From positions 62,001 to 126,000 of the forward strand of contig JAHQIW010003811.1 of the NCBI GenBank assembly GCA_019055375.1: a stretch of 64,000 bases of DNA, in the 5' to 3' direction. Under the pieces are notes generated by a model. The model had not been told where the DNA came from, did not search any database, and was given only the letters and a program-made list of their open reading frames with translations. How positions within the stretch are numbered: position 1 is the first letter of the stretch; each line of letters starts with the position of its first letter. Below, in pieces: positions 12,401-20,305 of this stretch. The position numbers and the translations under genes are program-made. The DNA is from Parelaphostrongylus tenuis (Eukaryota > Nematoda > Chromadorea > Rhabditida > Metastrongylidae).

Positions 12401-15400
12401 TTCAACTTTTAACATAAAACGTTCTTTTAATAGGCAAATAGTGAAAATTGTTGCAATTTGGAAGAACTATGCTGCACAATTCGGCTGTATCACCTAACTT
12501 TATTATTTTTCTGGTAAGTTAAGCAGATATCAGCAAGTACCCCGTCATCAATCCAAAGCGTCAGTGTTGCTCTTATTATCATTATTCATGGCCACGAAGT
12601 AACTATGTTGAGGCAGGCTCAGAGATATTCATTGGTAACCTGCTAAGATTTTTCATTTTGTCTGAAAGGATGAAGATCTATTGAACCTTGCTGATGTTTT
12701 CGAGACAACTGACAAAGAATTTTTCGATCATTAAAAAAATTTCATTACACAACTTTATGGGATTTGTAAAACAGACTTTGATCTACTGTTCTACCTTACG
12801 TTTAGTCATTATACAGTTTCCATTCAGTTTTGAAGTTGCTCAGAGCGTAAACTTCCAAAAGTAGGATATAAACTTTGATATATTGAAGTTTCCGGCGAAA
12901 GAGCGCCTTCGGCCGACATAAGTGATATCCCGTAGTGTCTAATGGCAAAATTTTTCGCATTTAAGATATAAGACACTGGTTCATAAAACGGAGAAAATAT
13001 GTGTTACGGATCTCAGAAAATCAGCTAATCCTTTAGACGACTATTTGAACATCCTACTATTATTCATTCATTTGAAGTAAAAGCTATCAATACTTTCGCA
13101 TTTCACCTTTTATTTAGAATTCACTTCATCACATGGATGCCAAAGTCCATGAAACAACTTTTTATTGACTTTTTATTGAGGGTAGTCATCGAGATCAATG
13201 AATGAAACCACTGGTCATATCAACTTTGAAACTAATTCAACTGTTGTACGCAGTGTTTTAAGGATCATTTAATTTAAATTACTGTCGAAAATACATTCCC
13301 TTCGAAAATTCCTGCTTTGTTGACAGGTGATTTTGTTATTATAGGCATACTACACACCAATATCGCTGTGGATTCATCGTGAACCAAATTTGGTAACAAA
13401 CTTTGTGACTATTATGACCGATTACGGAAAAATGTTGGCGCTAACACCACGTCATCTTATCTTCCGAAATAAGTGTGATGGTGAGCTTTCATATTTGAAA
13501 TCACTTACACCGAATGATATCGAGCATCTTACGCATCTAGAGAGATGCAACAGCATATGATAAAACATAAGTAGATTTATTAAGAACGAGTGCAATCGAT
13601 TCATATATCTCATTTGCGTCTAACACCAAACTTCCAACAATAAATGTTTTAACCGAATTCTAGAAAGCTCTCGCTGAAAATCGAGTTTCAGTATAATAAC
13701 TTTGACACTGGTCCAAAAGTTCACTGTGGTCGGTAATGCACTGGTCAGGTACGAATTCTTTCGTGGACATCCAAGAAAACTTTGATGGTGTCCACCCGTT
13801 GAGACGATCAGGGGCAGATACCGGCACGTAGAAATTGAATGGTGGTTTCCTGATTTGCCTCTGACTGTGTTCCGAGAAGTGGAGATTCACCAAAATGTTC
13901 GTTTTGAGTGCTAACCTAGAACCACGCGCAAATCTCAGTATGTCTGAAATTTATTTTTGAGCCATGTGGTCTGTTTTGGGAACATATACGTTGTACTACA
14001 CGTGTTTTGGCGTTGCAGTCTCGTCAGCTGCAGGATACTATCGTCTTATGCCAATCCATCTTGGAGGAGGACCTATTCACATAGAGGAGCCGTTGACGTA
14101 ATAATTACACTTGCTATCAGATCAAAAACAGCAAACGGTGAAGGGGTTCTCTCCTAAGAGGGATTAGCTCAAGACGAATTGACGAGGCTGCAAAACCGAA
14201 ACAAGTGCATTGCACTGCAGAAGTGCCCACAACAGGCCACTTACATGACTCAGTAATTACTAGGCGCATTCATCAATTCAATTTACTTCAACCTAAGTCT
14301 TCCGAATCATGTTTAGCAATTTCTCAGATTATATGGCTCTCTATAGCATCAACCCACTTTCTAAACATCACCTTTCGACACTAAACACTCCTATCGCTGT
14401 CTCACGAGTATAGGCCATTAAAGAAGGAGAAAAGACCTGGCCTTGACAACTTTCGAGGCGATTGATCATGAAGAAATTGAAATTTAACTCCTTGATAGAT
14501 ATCGCTTTTAGAATACTATGTGGATCGAGTGAATGTATTGCCGCCGAATAGTCAAGCTGTTTATGCCGAAGAATTAGAAGTTGGTGACTGTGTGTACCTC
14601 CTCTACAAGGTTCATTGTTTCATCATCAATATATGTAGAAGAAAAGTCGAATTCAAGACATCCAAAAGGTTATTATTTTGACAGAGGTATCATGATTGCA
14701 CATGTAAGGCAGTAGATAGAGGTACGTTGCAATACACATGTGGTCCGTTTCATCCAGCCACCACAGCTAGCAGTATCTGCGATGGTTCGGAGTTGACAAA
14801 TTGTTTTAATGCAGGACGCATACATCGGGAACTGACTAGCGCATCCCATGCTTTAGTAAAATTTTTCGTTTTCAATATAAAACCTTAAAAAATGTTTCTA
14901 ACCCTTGCGAGGTTAATACGATCCGTTCAGTCAGTGGCTTACGCGCGTTTTGATGGCATCGCCATAATCCGAGCCATTCTCCCTTTATGATAGAGATGGG
15001 ACACCGAACAAGGGACAAGTGGCTCCGATGCTGCCGATACCGCCAAAACGCGAGTAAGCCACGAACGGAACGGAGCCTGTTAATTTTGAAAAGACTTTGA
15101 ACGTTCTTATAGACTATATGTTGAATGTTCCATAGGCGTGATTATAAAAGCAGTCGATTGAGAAGCAATACATTGTTCTTTCAGTTTCCTCACTTCCATT
15201 ATCCTTTCTAAGGAAGCAGTTGAACAAAGTCAAAACCTAGTAAAATAATAAAGCAAAAACAACTGCTTGTTGCTTTCTAGTTTTCAATGGTTACCGACGT
15301 TAAATGAATCTGTTGACATATTAGCATTTTGGGAAGTGTTTATGAAGAAATACAGAATCGTCATAATGTGTTTTAAACTGTCCAACTTTTTCAGTACCAT

Positions 15401-18400
15401 CGTATAGAAGTGCAAATAACGATATTTCAGGATGGTTTTCGACAGCAGAAACTTCAGGACATTTCAGTTACTTCAAGACGTGGAATATTTTCACCGCTAA
15501 CCCCAAATGGACGAATAATTGTGAACGATATGTTGGCGTCTTGCTACAGCGATGTCAACGAGGCAACTATACAGAACACTTATTTTTCGGTGAGAACTCA
15601 GTTATCTTTTTTTTTCTTATCAAGTCCTCTTTCCACAAAGAGCGTCGCTAAATTCAATAATCCAGTGGTTAGTGGTGTCGAACAATATGAGCTTGTTCCA
15701 TAGTACAACCCCTAAAGCAGTCAAATATGTCCCGATCTCACGCACACGTTGGTGCTACGATTTTCCGCGAAGGGCTTTATTTGCAAAAAGAGACGATTTT
15801 CTGGTAAGGAACTGCGCACAATTTAGGTAGAGTTATCACAAGAATTTATTGATAATCAGCTTAATCATCGTTTTATCAAACATATAAATTTCTAAAGCTT
15901 TTCAAAGTGGATGAATCCCACGCACAAATCTGATGCTCTTGTGAGCGACGGTTAGAGGAAAAATACGCTAGAGGAAGAAATTGCACAGTGTGGGGTGATG
16001 CAGACAAGAATATAAAATCAAATCCAAAACGATTTTGATATTGATTGAATATTTATCCGTTTTGTTGATTAGCAGACATGAGCTTGCTAACAGCAGAATC
16101 TATTCACTACAATATTGGCATAGGATGCGGCTGTGTAGCCTTCTTCAGAACCTGGCAAGGCCAAGTTGACATACAGTATATTCAAACACACTTCTCTATA
16201 ACCAGCAAAAAAAAGCTGATGCACAAATTTTTTTTCCCTTATTATAATTGAAGCCCTAAAGCGTCAACTAGTCCATAATCGCTGCAGACTGTCTATGCGG
16301 GACAGAAAACTGCATAATTTTTCCAGCGGCGGAAGCGAAAACAGCATCAGCCTGGGTACGGTGTAATCAATTCTTTATAATGCATGCAGAAGCAAATACA
16401 TTGACGAAATGGGTAGGCCACTTTGAGCAGTACAAAAGCACACCTATTCAGGGGATGTGAATTCAAACAAGTAAAACCCTTCACCAAACACATATAAGGT
16501 ACAAAATAACGGAGAAGAGTTCCATGTAAAAGTTATTGCATAGGATAAAACAACTCCGCAAAGACTTTTGGAGCAACCTTATTAATATATCTTCACAGCG
16601 TTTCTTTCACTGTGCAGATCCCAGTACTCCCATCATTCAACCCGTTGTTTCGTCTCCTTCTTGGAACGGCTTAGAACTGTTCAACGAGCCTCCTTGCAAT
16701 CTTGTGGATAGCATGGCCGTTGAGTTTGATAGGGCGTTCGTTTGCTGACTGCCGGAGATTGTTAGAAGGCGCGACTTAGCCAGCGTGCGTCGCGACGACC
16801 GTCACAGCCACTCACCCGCTGTTCCCCCAATTACCTAAAACTACATTATCTGGAACTTTTGAAGCATATTGAATAGCTTTTAAAAAATACTCATATATAC
16901 AGCGAAGGAAACATCTTATGATCATGCGTGACCTCGAGCCATACCTCAGACTGATTTGTTCTGATAGCAGTCGTGACCCATGTAAGACTCTATGTGGTTG
17001 GTCGCTGATAATTAAATGAGAGACTCCAAAAATGCATAACGGTGGATTGTAACCACAAGAATGTTGATATACATGTAAAACTGAAAACGAGTCGCTTTTC
17101 CGACATATAATCAAAACGTCACCATTCCTTTTTGCGGTGGGATGTGCTGCGAAGGAGCAGTTAATGTCCACGACATAAGAACATCTGGTTCAAAGCTCTG
17201 TTTTGACGCTCTAATTCACATCTTATCATGTCATTTTGAAAACTAAAAACTTTCAGAGAGGATGTTTACTAGTAGCGAGAATTTGTGCGTCAGGTTTTTC
17301 TACAGAGATTGTAGAAGTGTTTGACTGAATACATTACTTATCAATTTCACCTCTCCAAGCTCTAAAGATATGGAAGCTGCCAAAACGTAAGCCAACATAT
17401 CATTGAATGAATTTTACTGTTAATAACCTCGTGTCTGCTGCTTGAGAAAGCAGAAAGTGAAATTTTTTTGTCCTTTTCCTGAAGCAATGTAGATGTAATG
17501 TAAAACCATAAAGAATGTTGAACTATACGAGCAAAACGTGGAATCTGAAATGACTTCGAATGCGCGATTACCGCTTTCGAGTGCTCCCAGGTATTATCGG
17601 TGTACTATCAAAATCTTTATTTTATTTTTCTCTCGGCCATTTTTCAAACTTATCTGGTGCTGTAACAATAACCCTTTAACTTCAGTGATCTTAAAAGCAC
17701 AGACGACACTAAATCCATTTGAGCTGAGACTATAGCTAATTATTACCTTGGTGAAAAGTAACTGCGTTTCATGGTCGACGTAGAGTTTCTATGCAACATC
17801 CGTGTAAACTCAAGAGGATCAGCTTTGAAGATTGTTTTCTCATAACCTCTTATAAAAATAGTGCAAAAGTAATTGCGTTTTATGCATTATCAAAATATGT
17901 GCCTTTTCGAAACTTTTTGAATCATCGCTGCAGTGTACGTCTGTGAGCATTTCCTACTCTTAATTAGTAGTCTTCCACTTAAAGAATTGTGTAGCGCAGA
18001 GGCCAGAGATGCCCTGTGTTACACATAGTGTTTGACATAATGGTTCGATCGCCCGACCAGCGCCACATGCCCTTGATGCGACCCGGAAGTTTTATACGCC
18101 TAATATACATTTATACCTTCATCCCCCGAAATGAAGTCGCACCCCGGGAACATGGTGCATTCTTGAGAAAGTGTTTAACGCCAAATACTCATTCTTTATC
18201 CATGAGTGCTTTTGGAACCTACTGAGGCATCACATCTACTTTCTTATTCGTCGAGTAGAAAATGCACCGGTGAATTTTCCATTTATCCCTGTTTTACCCT
18301 TAACTGCCTCAGTAGGTTCCACTCGCTTCAGGATGTTCCCGAAAAGTCCACACAAATTTTTTATTTTACCGAAGTGCTATTGATAAAAGTATGTTTTCTT

Positions 18401-19030
18401 TTTCTTACTTGGAGCTCCGGGAAATCCATAGCCGAACAAGGCGTTTTCGCTCACTAGTGAACACATACTACTGACCCCCCTTTGATCTAATAAAGTTATG
18501 GTAAAGCTAGTGACGGGGTTGCGTGCTGATTCTTTTGTTATTTTTCTATTTTAACAAAATCACCTGTCGAGTCACTGTATCAGTCCGTACTGATTTAATG
18601 CACATTTCTCACCACTTAAATATATTCTTAGTTTATGGTGAAATAATGTTGATGTTTTATTCTAGGCAAAACTAAAGTGATTTTCAGATGATAACGTCAA
18701 TTCGAAAACAACTTCTTAGTATCTTTGGTTCATGGATAAATCATTCAGTAAGTATAATCAATGCAATAATTCGAGATATTAATACATTATAGAATTACCA
18801 TCAATTTCCTAGCTCCTCCAGTTATGAGGCGCTAACCTATAATTTGTACCAAACTTTTCTTTTTTGTTGCTATGCACCGCACAAAGATTTACTACTTACG
18901 GATCTTTCTCGCTATTAGTGTTGTACGTAATAATGATTTCGTGATTTCTTTTTTTATTCAGACCTATTTACCGTTTGGATCCGAATTATCATTGGAGATG
19001 TTGCGACTGGTTGTTCCATACGTGAAATAG
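327..19030 (+). CDS. Hedgehog-related protein with four Ground-like domains and a C-terminal Hint (Hog) domain; quahog/groundhog type (gene span)
   Basis: Secreted, self-processing hedgehog-related protein, inferred from the Hint domain and Cys-rich Ground-like domains. Exons recognised: 327-411, 628-711, 929-1050, 1115-1269, 1346-1412, 1498-1631(?), 1821-1877, 1943-2155, 2237-2343, 2532-2686, 3016-3196, 5601-5707, 5782-5937, 9225-9306, 9760-9867, 9971-10126, 11336-11371, 11447-11705, 11783-11885, 13345-13480, 14512-14609, 15395-15589, 18688-18747, 18962-19030. Together they encode about 970 residues. The Ground-like units each pair a Cys-Cys exon with a 'FEV...CK.R..YATP' exon. They are followed by a Pro-rich linker and a Hint domain with CF start, TPRH and ASCY motifs. 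In nematodes such proteins act in cuticle and moulting. Size and architecture recall quahog (qua-1), but I cannot confirm orthology. The 5' end is not seen. Several exons show single-base phase conflicts, so the gene could be decaying or the sequence may carry errors. Confidence 0.85.
628..711 (+). CDS. Hedgehog-related gene, Thr-rich linker exon
   Basis: TTTACAG acceptor, then a Thr/Pro-rich reading (DETTPAATTVEPMEST) with one Cys, ending CAA-G at a GTTGTT donor. The one-base overhang joins exactly to the next exon. The low-complexity Thr/Pro composition suits an extracellular linker. Confidence 0.55.
929..1050 (+). CDS. Ground-like domain 1, N-terminal (Cys-Cys) exon
   Basis: TATTTTAG acceptor. 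The reading includes NECCDSNLDSIMRDAA, the paired-Cys entry of a Ground-like domain (CC..L...M..A). It ends in phase 0 at GCT AAG / GTGAAC. It is homologous in position to exons 2237-2343, 5601-5707 and 9760-9867. Confidence 0.75.
1115..1269 (+). CDS. Ground-like domain 1, second exon, with an apparent one-base deletion
   Basis: TCTTCAG acceptor. It reads Y-I-Q-R-R... then SFEVIISKANFAVSTFYHG and SSSCK in one frame, then IRDEKYYYLAYATPIP in the next frame. Adding one base to the AAA run at about 1231-1233 would join the two. The exon is 155 nt; its paralogues at 5782-5937 and 9971-10126 are 156 nt, with the same phase 0 at both ends. Whether the lost base is real or a consensus error cannot be told here. 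Confidence 0.7.
1346..1412 (+). CDS. Hedgehog-related gene, linker exon after Ground-like domain 1
   Basis: TTTTAG acceptor, then YDPFNIAQEDLL and an acidic tail. It parallels the exon at 3016 (YDTTQ) and that at 9225 (YPIHS), which follow the other Ground-like units. The donor is GTGAGG after GGA-T; reading through it meets a TGA at once. Confidence 0.6.
1498..1631 (+). CDS. Hedgehog-related gene, exon with disrupted 5' frame
   Basis: The last two thirds read cleanly (QAIENFIEYKITHALATRF, then a short acidic tail) to a GTATAA donor after GGA-G, and the one-base overhang fits the next exon. The first 40 bases contain stops in all frames whichever acceptor (1496-1497 or 1498-1499) is used. 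A frame change beside the AAAA run near 1519-1522 would help but does not fully repair it. Confidence 0.4.
1821..1877 (+). CDS. Hedgehog-related gene, small linker exon
   Basis: TTATTTATAG acceptor. It reads E/DLSLQPTITRARAILYEG, 57 nt with overhangs 2 and 1 that match the preceding exon. No domain is recognised; it lies between Ground-like units 1 and 2. Confidence 0.5.
1943..2155 (+). CDS. Hedgehog-related gene, linker exon before Ground-like domain 2 (5' part out of frame)
   Basis: From 2038 to 2155 the frame is open, with NATVIEGFHVGGNRT and DLDYPPGTHCDHEDRT, and ends ACC-G at GTTAGT, joining exactly to the Cys-Cys exon at 2237. Between about 1993 and 2034 this frame has three stops. The segment may hold an unrecognised intron or base errors. 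Two Asn-X-Thr sites fit an extracellular protein. Confidence 0.45.
2237..2343 (+). CDS. Ground-like domain 2, Cys-Cys exon
   Basis: TTTCAG acceptor. It reads GDKCCSSQLFETMSDAF and ends AAT ATC GCG AGT before GTGAGA. The length of 107 nt (2 + 35 codons) is identical to paralogue 5601-5707, which supports both boundaries. Confidence 0.75.
2532..2686 (+). CDS. Ground-like domain 2, second exon
   Basis: TTTCGTTTAG acceptor. It reads DPKRAQLRFRQ, SFEVFVSTGDFSAASYAFG, DQICKYRERG, IAYATPKQ. The donor is GTCAGA. It is 155 nt where the paralogues have 156, so either the previous exon ends two bases earlier (at A, 2341) or one base is missing at the start. The core SFEV..GDFS....CKYR..YATP is a clear Ground-like match. 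Confidence 0.8.
3016..3196 (+). CDS. Hedgehog-related gene, linker exon after Ground-like domain 2
   Basis: TTTTTTCAG acceptor. It is open for 60 codons: YDTTQTEAENYYSTISAR, then a Pro-rich stretch (EPFLPGQRPFHTP) and VGSHCLDERAG. It ends GCT-G at GTAAAT, joining exactly to exon 5601 (G+GT). No known domain; it looks like an extracellular linker. Confidence 0.7.
4010..4185 (-). pseudogene. Mariner-type transposase, C-terminal relic
   Basis: On the minus strand the reading includes ELMLVKWQKRVQADGAHIE, the 'RWQKCV...GAYFE' end of mariner transposases, then a stop. The upstream part is missing. A related minus-strand fragment occurs near 30,100-30,260. Confidence 0.5.
4193..4940. mobile_element. 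Palindromic MITE family A, partial copy followed by a full copy
   Basis: The unit begins 'gagccaacatg..atgtgg' and contains 'gatacacgtgttt' and 'ttgcagcctcgtca'. The full copy (about 4494-4930) has arms that are reverse complements: 'cacgtgtttcggccttgcag' on the left and its inverse before 4900. A left half-copy precedes it at 4193-4490. There is no coding capacity. Other copies: about 13950-14265, 25515-26345, 35750-36200, 63540-63720. Confidence 0.65.
5010..5400 (+). pseudogene. Mariner-type transposase relic with internal deletion
   Basis: Read in shifting frames it gives WNPHELTQAQMRK, then GEKWIFFKN (first catalytic region), LSPGQRGIPTLRPNQFKPKA, NIFCDRTGP, and then jumps to RQECVQAEGAYFE, the protein's C-terminus. 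The DNA between the middle and end of a normal mariner transposase is absent, so this is a deletion derivative with frameshifts. It lies in an intron. Confidence 0.65.
5601..5707 (+). CDS. Ground-like domain 3, Cys-Cys exon
   Basis: TATTTTTAG acceptor. It reads SKCCSVPLFNAINLAYQTV and ends ATG GCA AGG before GTGAGT. At 107 nt it matches the length and phase of exon 2237-2343. Confidence 0.8.
5782..5937 (+). CDS. Ground-like domain 3, second exon
   Basis: TTCAG acceptor. 52 intact codons: MIQFNAEEILQ, MSLEVFVASDDFAYSSSY, VGENICKIRMDRYYIMV, YATPVQ, then GTAAGT. This is the best preserved Ground-like core in the gene and the reference (156 nt, phase 0/0) against which the altered paralogous exons can be judged. 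Confidence 0.85.
6340..6455 (-). repeat. tRNA-like repeat (SINE-like), minus orientation
   Basis: The minus strand carries a box-B-like GGGTTCGAATCCCGGC and a box-A-like stretch around 6420-6445. A related copy is at 23,910-24,010 ('gcgtcagatgggattcgaac'). It lacks a complete tRNA fold that I can draw, so it is read as a derived repeat, not a tRNA gene. Confidence 0.55.
6575..6790 (+). repeat. tRNA-like repeat (SINE-like)
   Basis: The body 'gtcaactgaactggatttaa' is related to 35,210 and 46,420. It is followed by a tRNA-like end with 'gatgcagtggtagcacg' (box A) and 'gggtttaattcacc' (box B). Next to a further copy at 6870-7075. Confidence 0.5.
6870..7075 (+). repeat. tRNA-like repeat (SINE-like), tandem second copy
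   Basis: The body 'gctgtcagctttactgggta' then 'ttggtgtagtggtaacacg' (box A) and 'cgccagttcaact' (weak box B). Same order and strand as the copy at 6575-6790. Confidence 0.5.
9225..9306 (+). CDS. Hedgehog-related gene, linker exon after Ground-like domain 3
   Basis: ATTTCAG acceptor. It reads YPIHSVIYDDSGPAIYLNC then PAELIALQ, ending CAA-G at GTATTT. The overhang joins exactly to the Cys-Cys exon at 9760. Confidence 0.7.
9760..9867 (+). CDS. Ground-like domain 4, Cys-Cys exon with an apparent one-base insertion
   Basis: ATTTTCAG acceptor. It reads TACCDGTIQYEMNRVIDEA, then meets TAA at 9853-9855. Dropping one G of the GGG run (9845-9847) continues SKDHNAITR to a GTAATT donor and gives 107 nt, the length of the paralogous exons. 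An alternative donor inside the exon (GTCAAA at 9839) would also avoid the stop. Confidence 0.65.
9971..10126 (+). CDS. Ground-like domain 4, second exon (divergent)
   Basis: Exactly 156 nt and phase 0/0, like the unit-3 exon. It reads AILRNVQRRFGTTFETILSN, then SDFALRTHLYSENTCKIQAH, then GYHAFSIESSKE and a GTATGA donor. The F-E-x-I...SDF...CKI core is retained but the YATP signature is replaced by FSIES. The acceptor (TTAAAG) is weak; equal length with paralogues is the main support. Confidence 0.7.
10127..11335. other. Intron of the hedgehog-related gene with a degenerate inverted repeat
   Basis: An exact 16-mer, GTTAGACGGCGACAAA, at 10190-10205 recurs inverted at 11060-11075. Sequence related to it extends about 90 bp inward on both sides. 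This looks like the ends of an old foldback element about 0.9 kb long. No coding sequence. Confidence 0.4.
11336..11371 (+). CDS. Hedgehog-related gene, small Pro-rich exon
   Basis: ACATTTCAG acceptor and GTAAGA donor. 36 nt, PPPISDFVDVLL in phase 0, in frame with both neighbours. Confidence 0.5.
11447..11705 (+). CDS. Hedgehog-related gene, Pro/Gln-rich then Gly-rich linker exon
   Basis: Acceptor ATACAG. 86 codons: repeated QPPPQPPLQ-type tracts, a short Ala/Val section, then GVGVGVGAGGGGG. The frame ends G at GTAAAC, and the overhang fits the Hint exon. Such low-complexity linkers commonly separate a signalling domain from the Hint autoprocessing domain. The Gly run puts flexible residues just before the predicted cleavage Cys. 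Confidence 0.75.
11783..11885 (+). CDS. Hint (Hog) domain, exon 1 with nucleophilic Cys
   Basis: TTTTTTGAG acceptor. It reads A|CFSTDTWVTVPGG, then KKRMDQLKAGDFVLTANLT. CF at the start is the Hint nucleophile and MDQLKAGDFVL is the conserved block A. The donor is GTAAGC. The exon ends with two spare bases while the next begins in phase 0; one extra T in the TTT run (about 11878-11880) would fit. Confidence 0.9.
11886..13344. other. Intron within the Hint domain
   Basis: AT-rich. Around 12,300-12,410 there is a diverged relative of the sequence at positions 10-125 ('gatcaa..gccgagagcttta') and of 42,020-42,090, so a dispersed repeat. Nothing else recognised. Confidence 0.35.
13345..13480 (+). 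CDS. Hint domain, exon 2 (TxxH block)
   Basis: TTATTATAG acceptor. It reads AYYTPISLWIHREP, then VTNFVTIMTDYGKMLALT, then PRHLIFRNKCD. T-P-R-H is the Hint block B (Thr and His that activate the scissile bond). It ends GAT-G at GTGAGC. Confidence 0.9.
13481..14511. mobile_element. Intron containing a MITE family A copy (about 13950-14265)
   Basis: The copy starts 'gagccatgtggtctg' and ends with 'acgaggctgcaaaaccgaaa' and 'aacaggccacttacatg', giving inverted arms of about 100 bp. The rest of the intron has no recognisable content. Confidence 0.5.
14512..14609 (+). CDS. Hint domain, exon 3
   Basis: GCTTTTAG acceptor. It reads YYVDRVNVLPPNSQ, then AVYAEELEVGDCVYLLYK, the second 'region of low L-x-V-GD' strand pair of Hog domains. 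The overhang (2 nt) matches the preceding G. Donor GTTCAT. Confidence 0.85.
14610..15394. other. Intron within the Hint domain
   Basis: AT-rich, no exon. A 'cgttttgatggcatcg' / 'cgccaaaacgcg' pair near 14,940-15,060 with 'gtggcttacgcg' inverted as 'cgagtaagccac' marks a small palindrome of about 120 bp. Nothing else seen. Confidence 0.35.
15395..15589 (+). CDS. Hint domain, exon 4 (ASCY block)
   Basis: TTTTTCAG acceptor. 65 intact codons including SVTSRRGIFSPLTPNGRII, VNDMLASCYSDVN. G-x-F-x-PLT..G...V...ASCY is the conserved C-terminal end of Hog domains. Donor GTGAGA, phase 0. Confidence 0.9.
16120..16200 (-). mobile_element. Penelope-like element 3'-tail fragment
   Basis: The minus strand reads 'gtgtttgaat', then 'ttgccaggttctgaagaagg', matching the tail of the intact element near 56,695-56,750, including the CTGAAGA core. 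Confidence 0.45.
17290..17450 (+). mobile_element. Penelope-like element 3'-tail fragment
   Basis: Aligns with 56,660-56,815: 'gaagtgtttgactgaata', 'caagctctaaagatatgg', 'gctgccaaaacgt', then 'cctcgtgtctgctg'. The hammerhead-like core is mutated (CTAAAGA). Confidence 0.5.
18214..18333. repeat. 106-bp duplicated sequence, copy 1, with 16-bp inverted ends
   Basis: 18228-18333 is identical to 19859-19964 as far as I can compare by eye. In this copy the inverted pair GGAACCTACTGAGGCA (18214-18229) and TGCCTCAGTAGGTTCC (18305-18320) would close a hairpin. Confidence 0.7.
18688..18747 (+). CDS. Hedgehog-related gene, C-terminal exon after the Hint domain
   Basis: GATTTTCAG acceptor and GTAAGT donor. 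20 codons, MITSIRKQLLSIFGSWINHS, phase 0 on both sides. Basic/hydrophobic tails of this kind follow the Hint core in hedgehog-like proteins. Confidence 0.65.
18962..19030 (+). CDS. Hedgehog-related gene, last exon with TAG stop
   Basis: TTTTTTTATTCAG acceptor. It reads TYLPFGSELSLEMLRL, VVPYVK, stop. The LP.G......L..L..P pattern matches the tails of nematode Hog proteins. The stop at 19028-19030 ends the gene. Confidence 0.7.
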   Translation, partial: TYLPFGSELSLEMLRLVVPYVK

Positions 19031-19686
19031 GATTTTTCTCCAGTGAGAGAATATTGAAGTAATCTCACACAATGAATATTTCGTTTTCTCATCACCAGTT
19101 TTTTCATTCCTGTAGACACTGTATGCTGTTTCTATTTCTTTAGTTCTTTCATTTACATATCTATTTGTTAAAATCACTATCACTGTTCTCAATTATTCTG
19201 AATAACATAACGTCGAATCCGTGCTGATCATCACTTGTTCACTGTGTGCAGAGAAAAAATAACATATCGTGATGAAAATCAGAAATGTAAACTAGGAGGC
19301 CTTGTATTCGGTTGATGTTGTGCAAACATGAATCTGCATTTTTATTTGAATCTGCCATACATATGGTGAAACTATGTAGTGTCTTCCTTTCTTATAGAAC
19401 AATCGACTACACTCTTCATCGTGAAAAAAATAATTCTGGATTTATTTTCTCATCATAATTGAATTATTTTTCAGTGCTATAAATTTCTACACTGCTGTTC
19501 TTGTTACTGTTCTCGTTCGTATATAAACCTTTGAATTATCGTTGCTATTATATCGTTATTGTCATCTACTTCAAATTTTGAGCTCACTGCAGTTGGAAGA
19601 GTTTCCGGAGTGCTCAAAGAGCGGTTCCATCTTGAATTTCTGAATTCATTGAGAATTAGGTAATTTAATTAGAAAGCCTAGCTAAG

Positions 19687-19717
19687 AATAAACTCTGCCA
19701 CAATATGGAACAATAAA
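19687..19717 (+). promoter_or_regulatory. Possible polyadenylation signals of the hedgehog-related gene
   Basis: Two AATAAA hexamers (19687-19692, 19712-19717) about 660 bp after the stop. They are the nearest canonical signals I saw downstream, but AT-rich sequence makes chance hexamers common. Confidence 0.25.
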
Positions 19718-19858
19718 GCTCTTCATATGATTTGATTGTGCAGCAATTGGACAGCTTCGATGGCCCACGACGGAACACAGCTTTTTTGGTGCAAGACAGA
19801 GTTGCTCACTGATTTTTGATTTTTTTTCAGGTTAAAGTCACTTGCTTCCAGAAATTGC

Positions 19859-19964
19859 CATCACATCTACTTTCTTATTCGTCGAGTAGAAAATGCACCG
19901 GTGAATTTTCCATTTATCCCTGTTTTACCCTTAACTGCCTCAGTAGGTTCCACTCGCTTCAGGA
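19859..19964. repeat. 106-bp duplicated sequence, copy 2
   Basis: Same sequence and orientation as 18228-18333. The left partner of the inverted pair is absent here (only the TGCCTCAGTAGGTTCC side is present), so copy 1 is the fuller version. Confidence 0.7.
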
Positions 19965-20044
19965 GCTAGCTGAGATCATATTCTTCTTCAATGTTGTTCA
20001 TTAATAATTCTGATCATTGAGTTAATGTACTTTCAACTGTTCGC

Positions 20045-20305
20045 TTGACGTCCCGCGAGACCAAGTCTTCAGTGGCTTGTGTTTGTCGGTTGCTTTTCGA
20101 ACACATCATCCAGTTTTCTTACGTCTGGATCATGGCAGGAGGTATCGTAGCGTCAAAAAGTTAGGCACGGAATGTTTCATCGTCCTCTTCATGTCTCCTT
20201 CACTAAATCTTCTATTGCTTCGAAGGCTTCCCAAGCGATTCGCTTTTTTGCCCTTCGTTCTGGAGCTAAGTCATTCATCATGTTGTTCCTTCGAGCCAAA
20301 TAAAC
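20045..20305 (-). pseudogene. RTE-type non-LTR retrotransposon, reverse-transcriptase C-terminal relic
   Basis: The minus strand reads MMNDLAPERRAKKRIAWEAF, EAIEDLVKET, then in a shifted frame LFDATIPPAM and W. RTE reverse transcriptases have the order 'L..EL.RRKRAAWGAFKSIEDV', 'LFDTTVLPALTYASETW'. At least two stops or shifts are present. Confidence 0.6.

Larger units (their letters stand above)
15590..18687. other. 3.1-kb intron near the gene's 3' end
   Basis: Contains two decayed Penelope-like tails (16,120-16,200 minus; 17,290-17,450 plus) and the first copy of a 106-bp duplicated hairpin sequence (18,214-18,333). No exon recognised. Confidence 0.45.
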
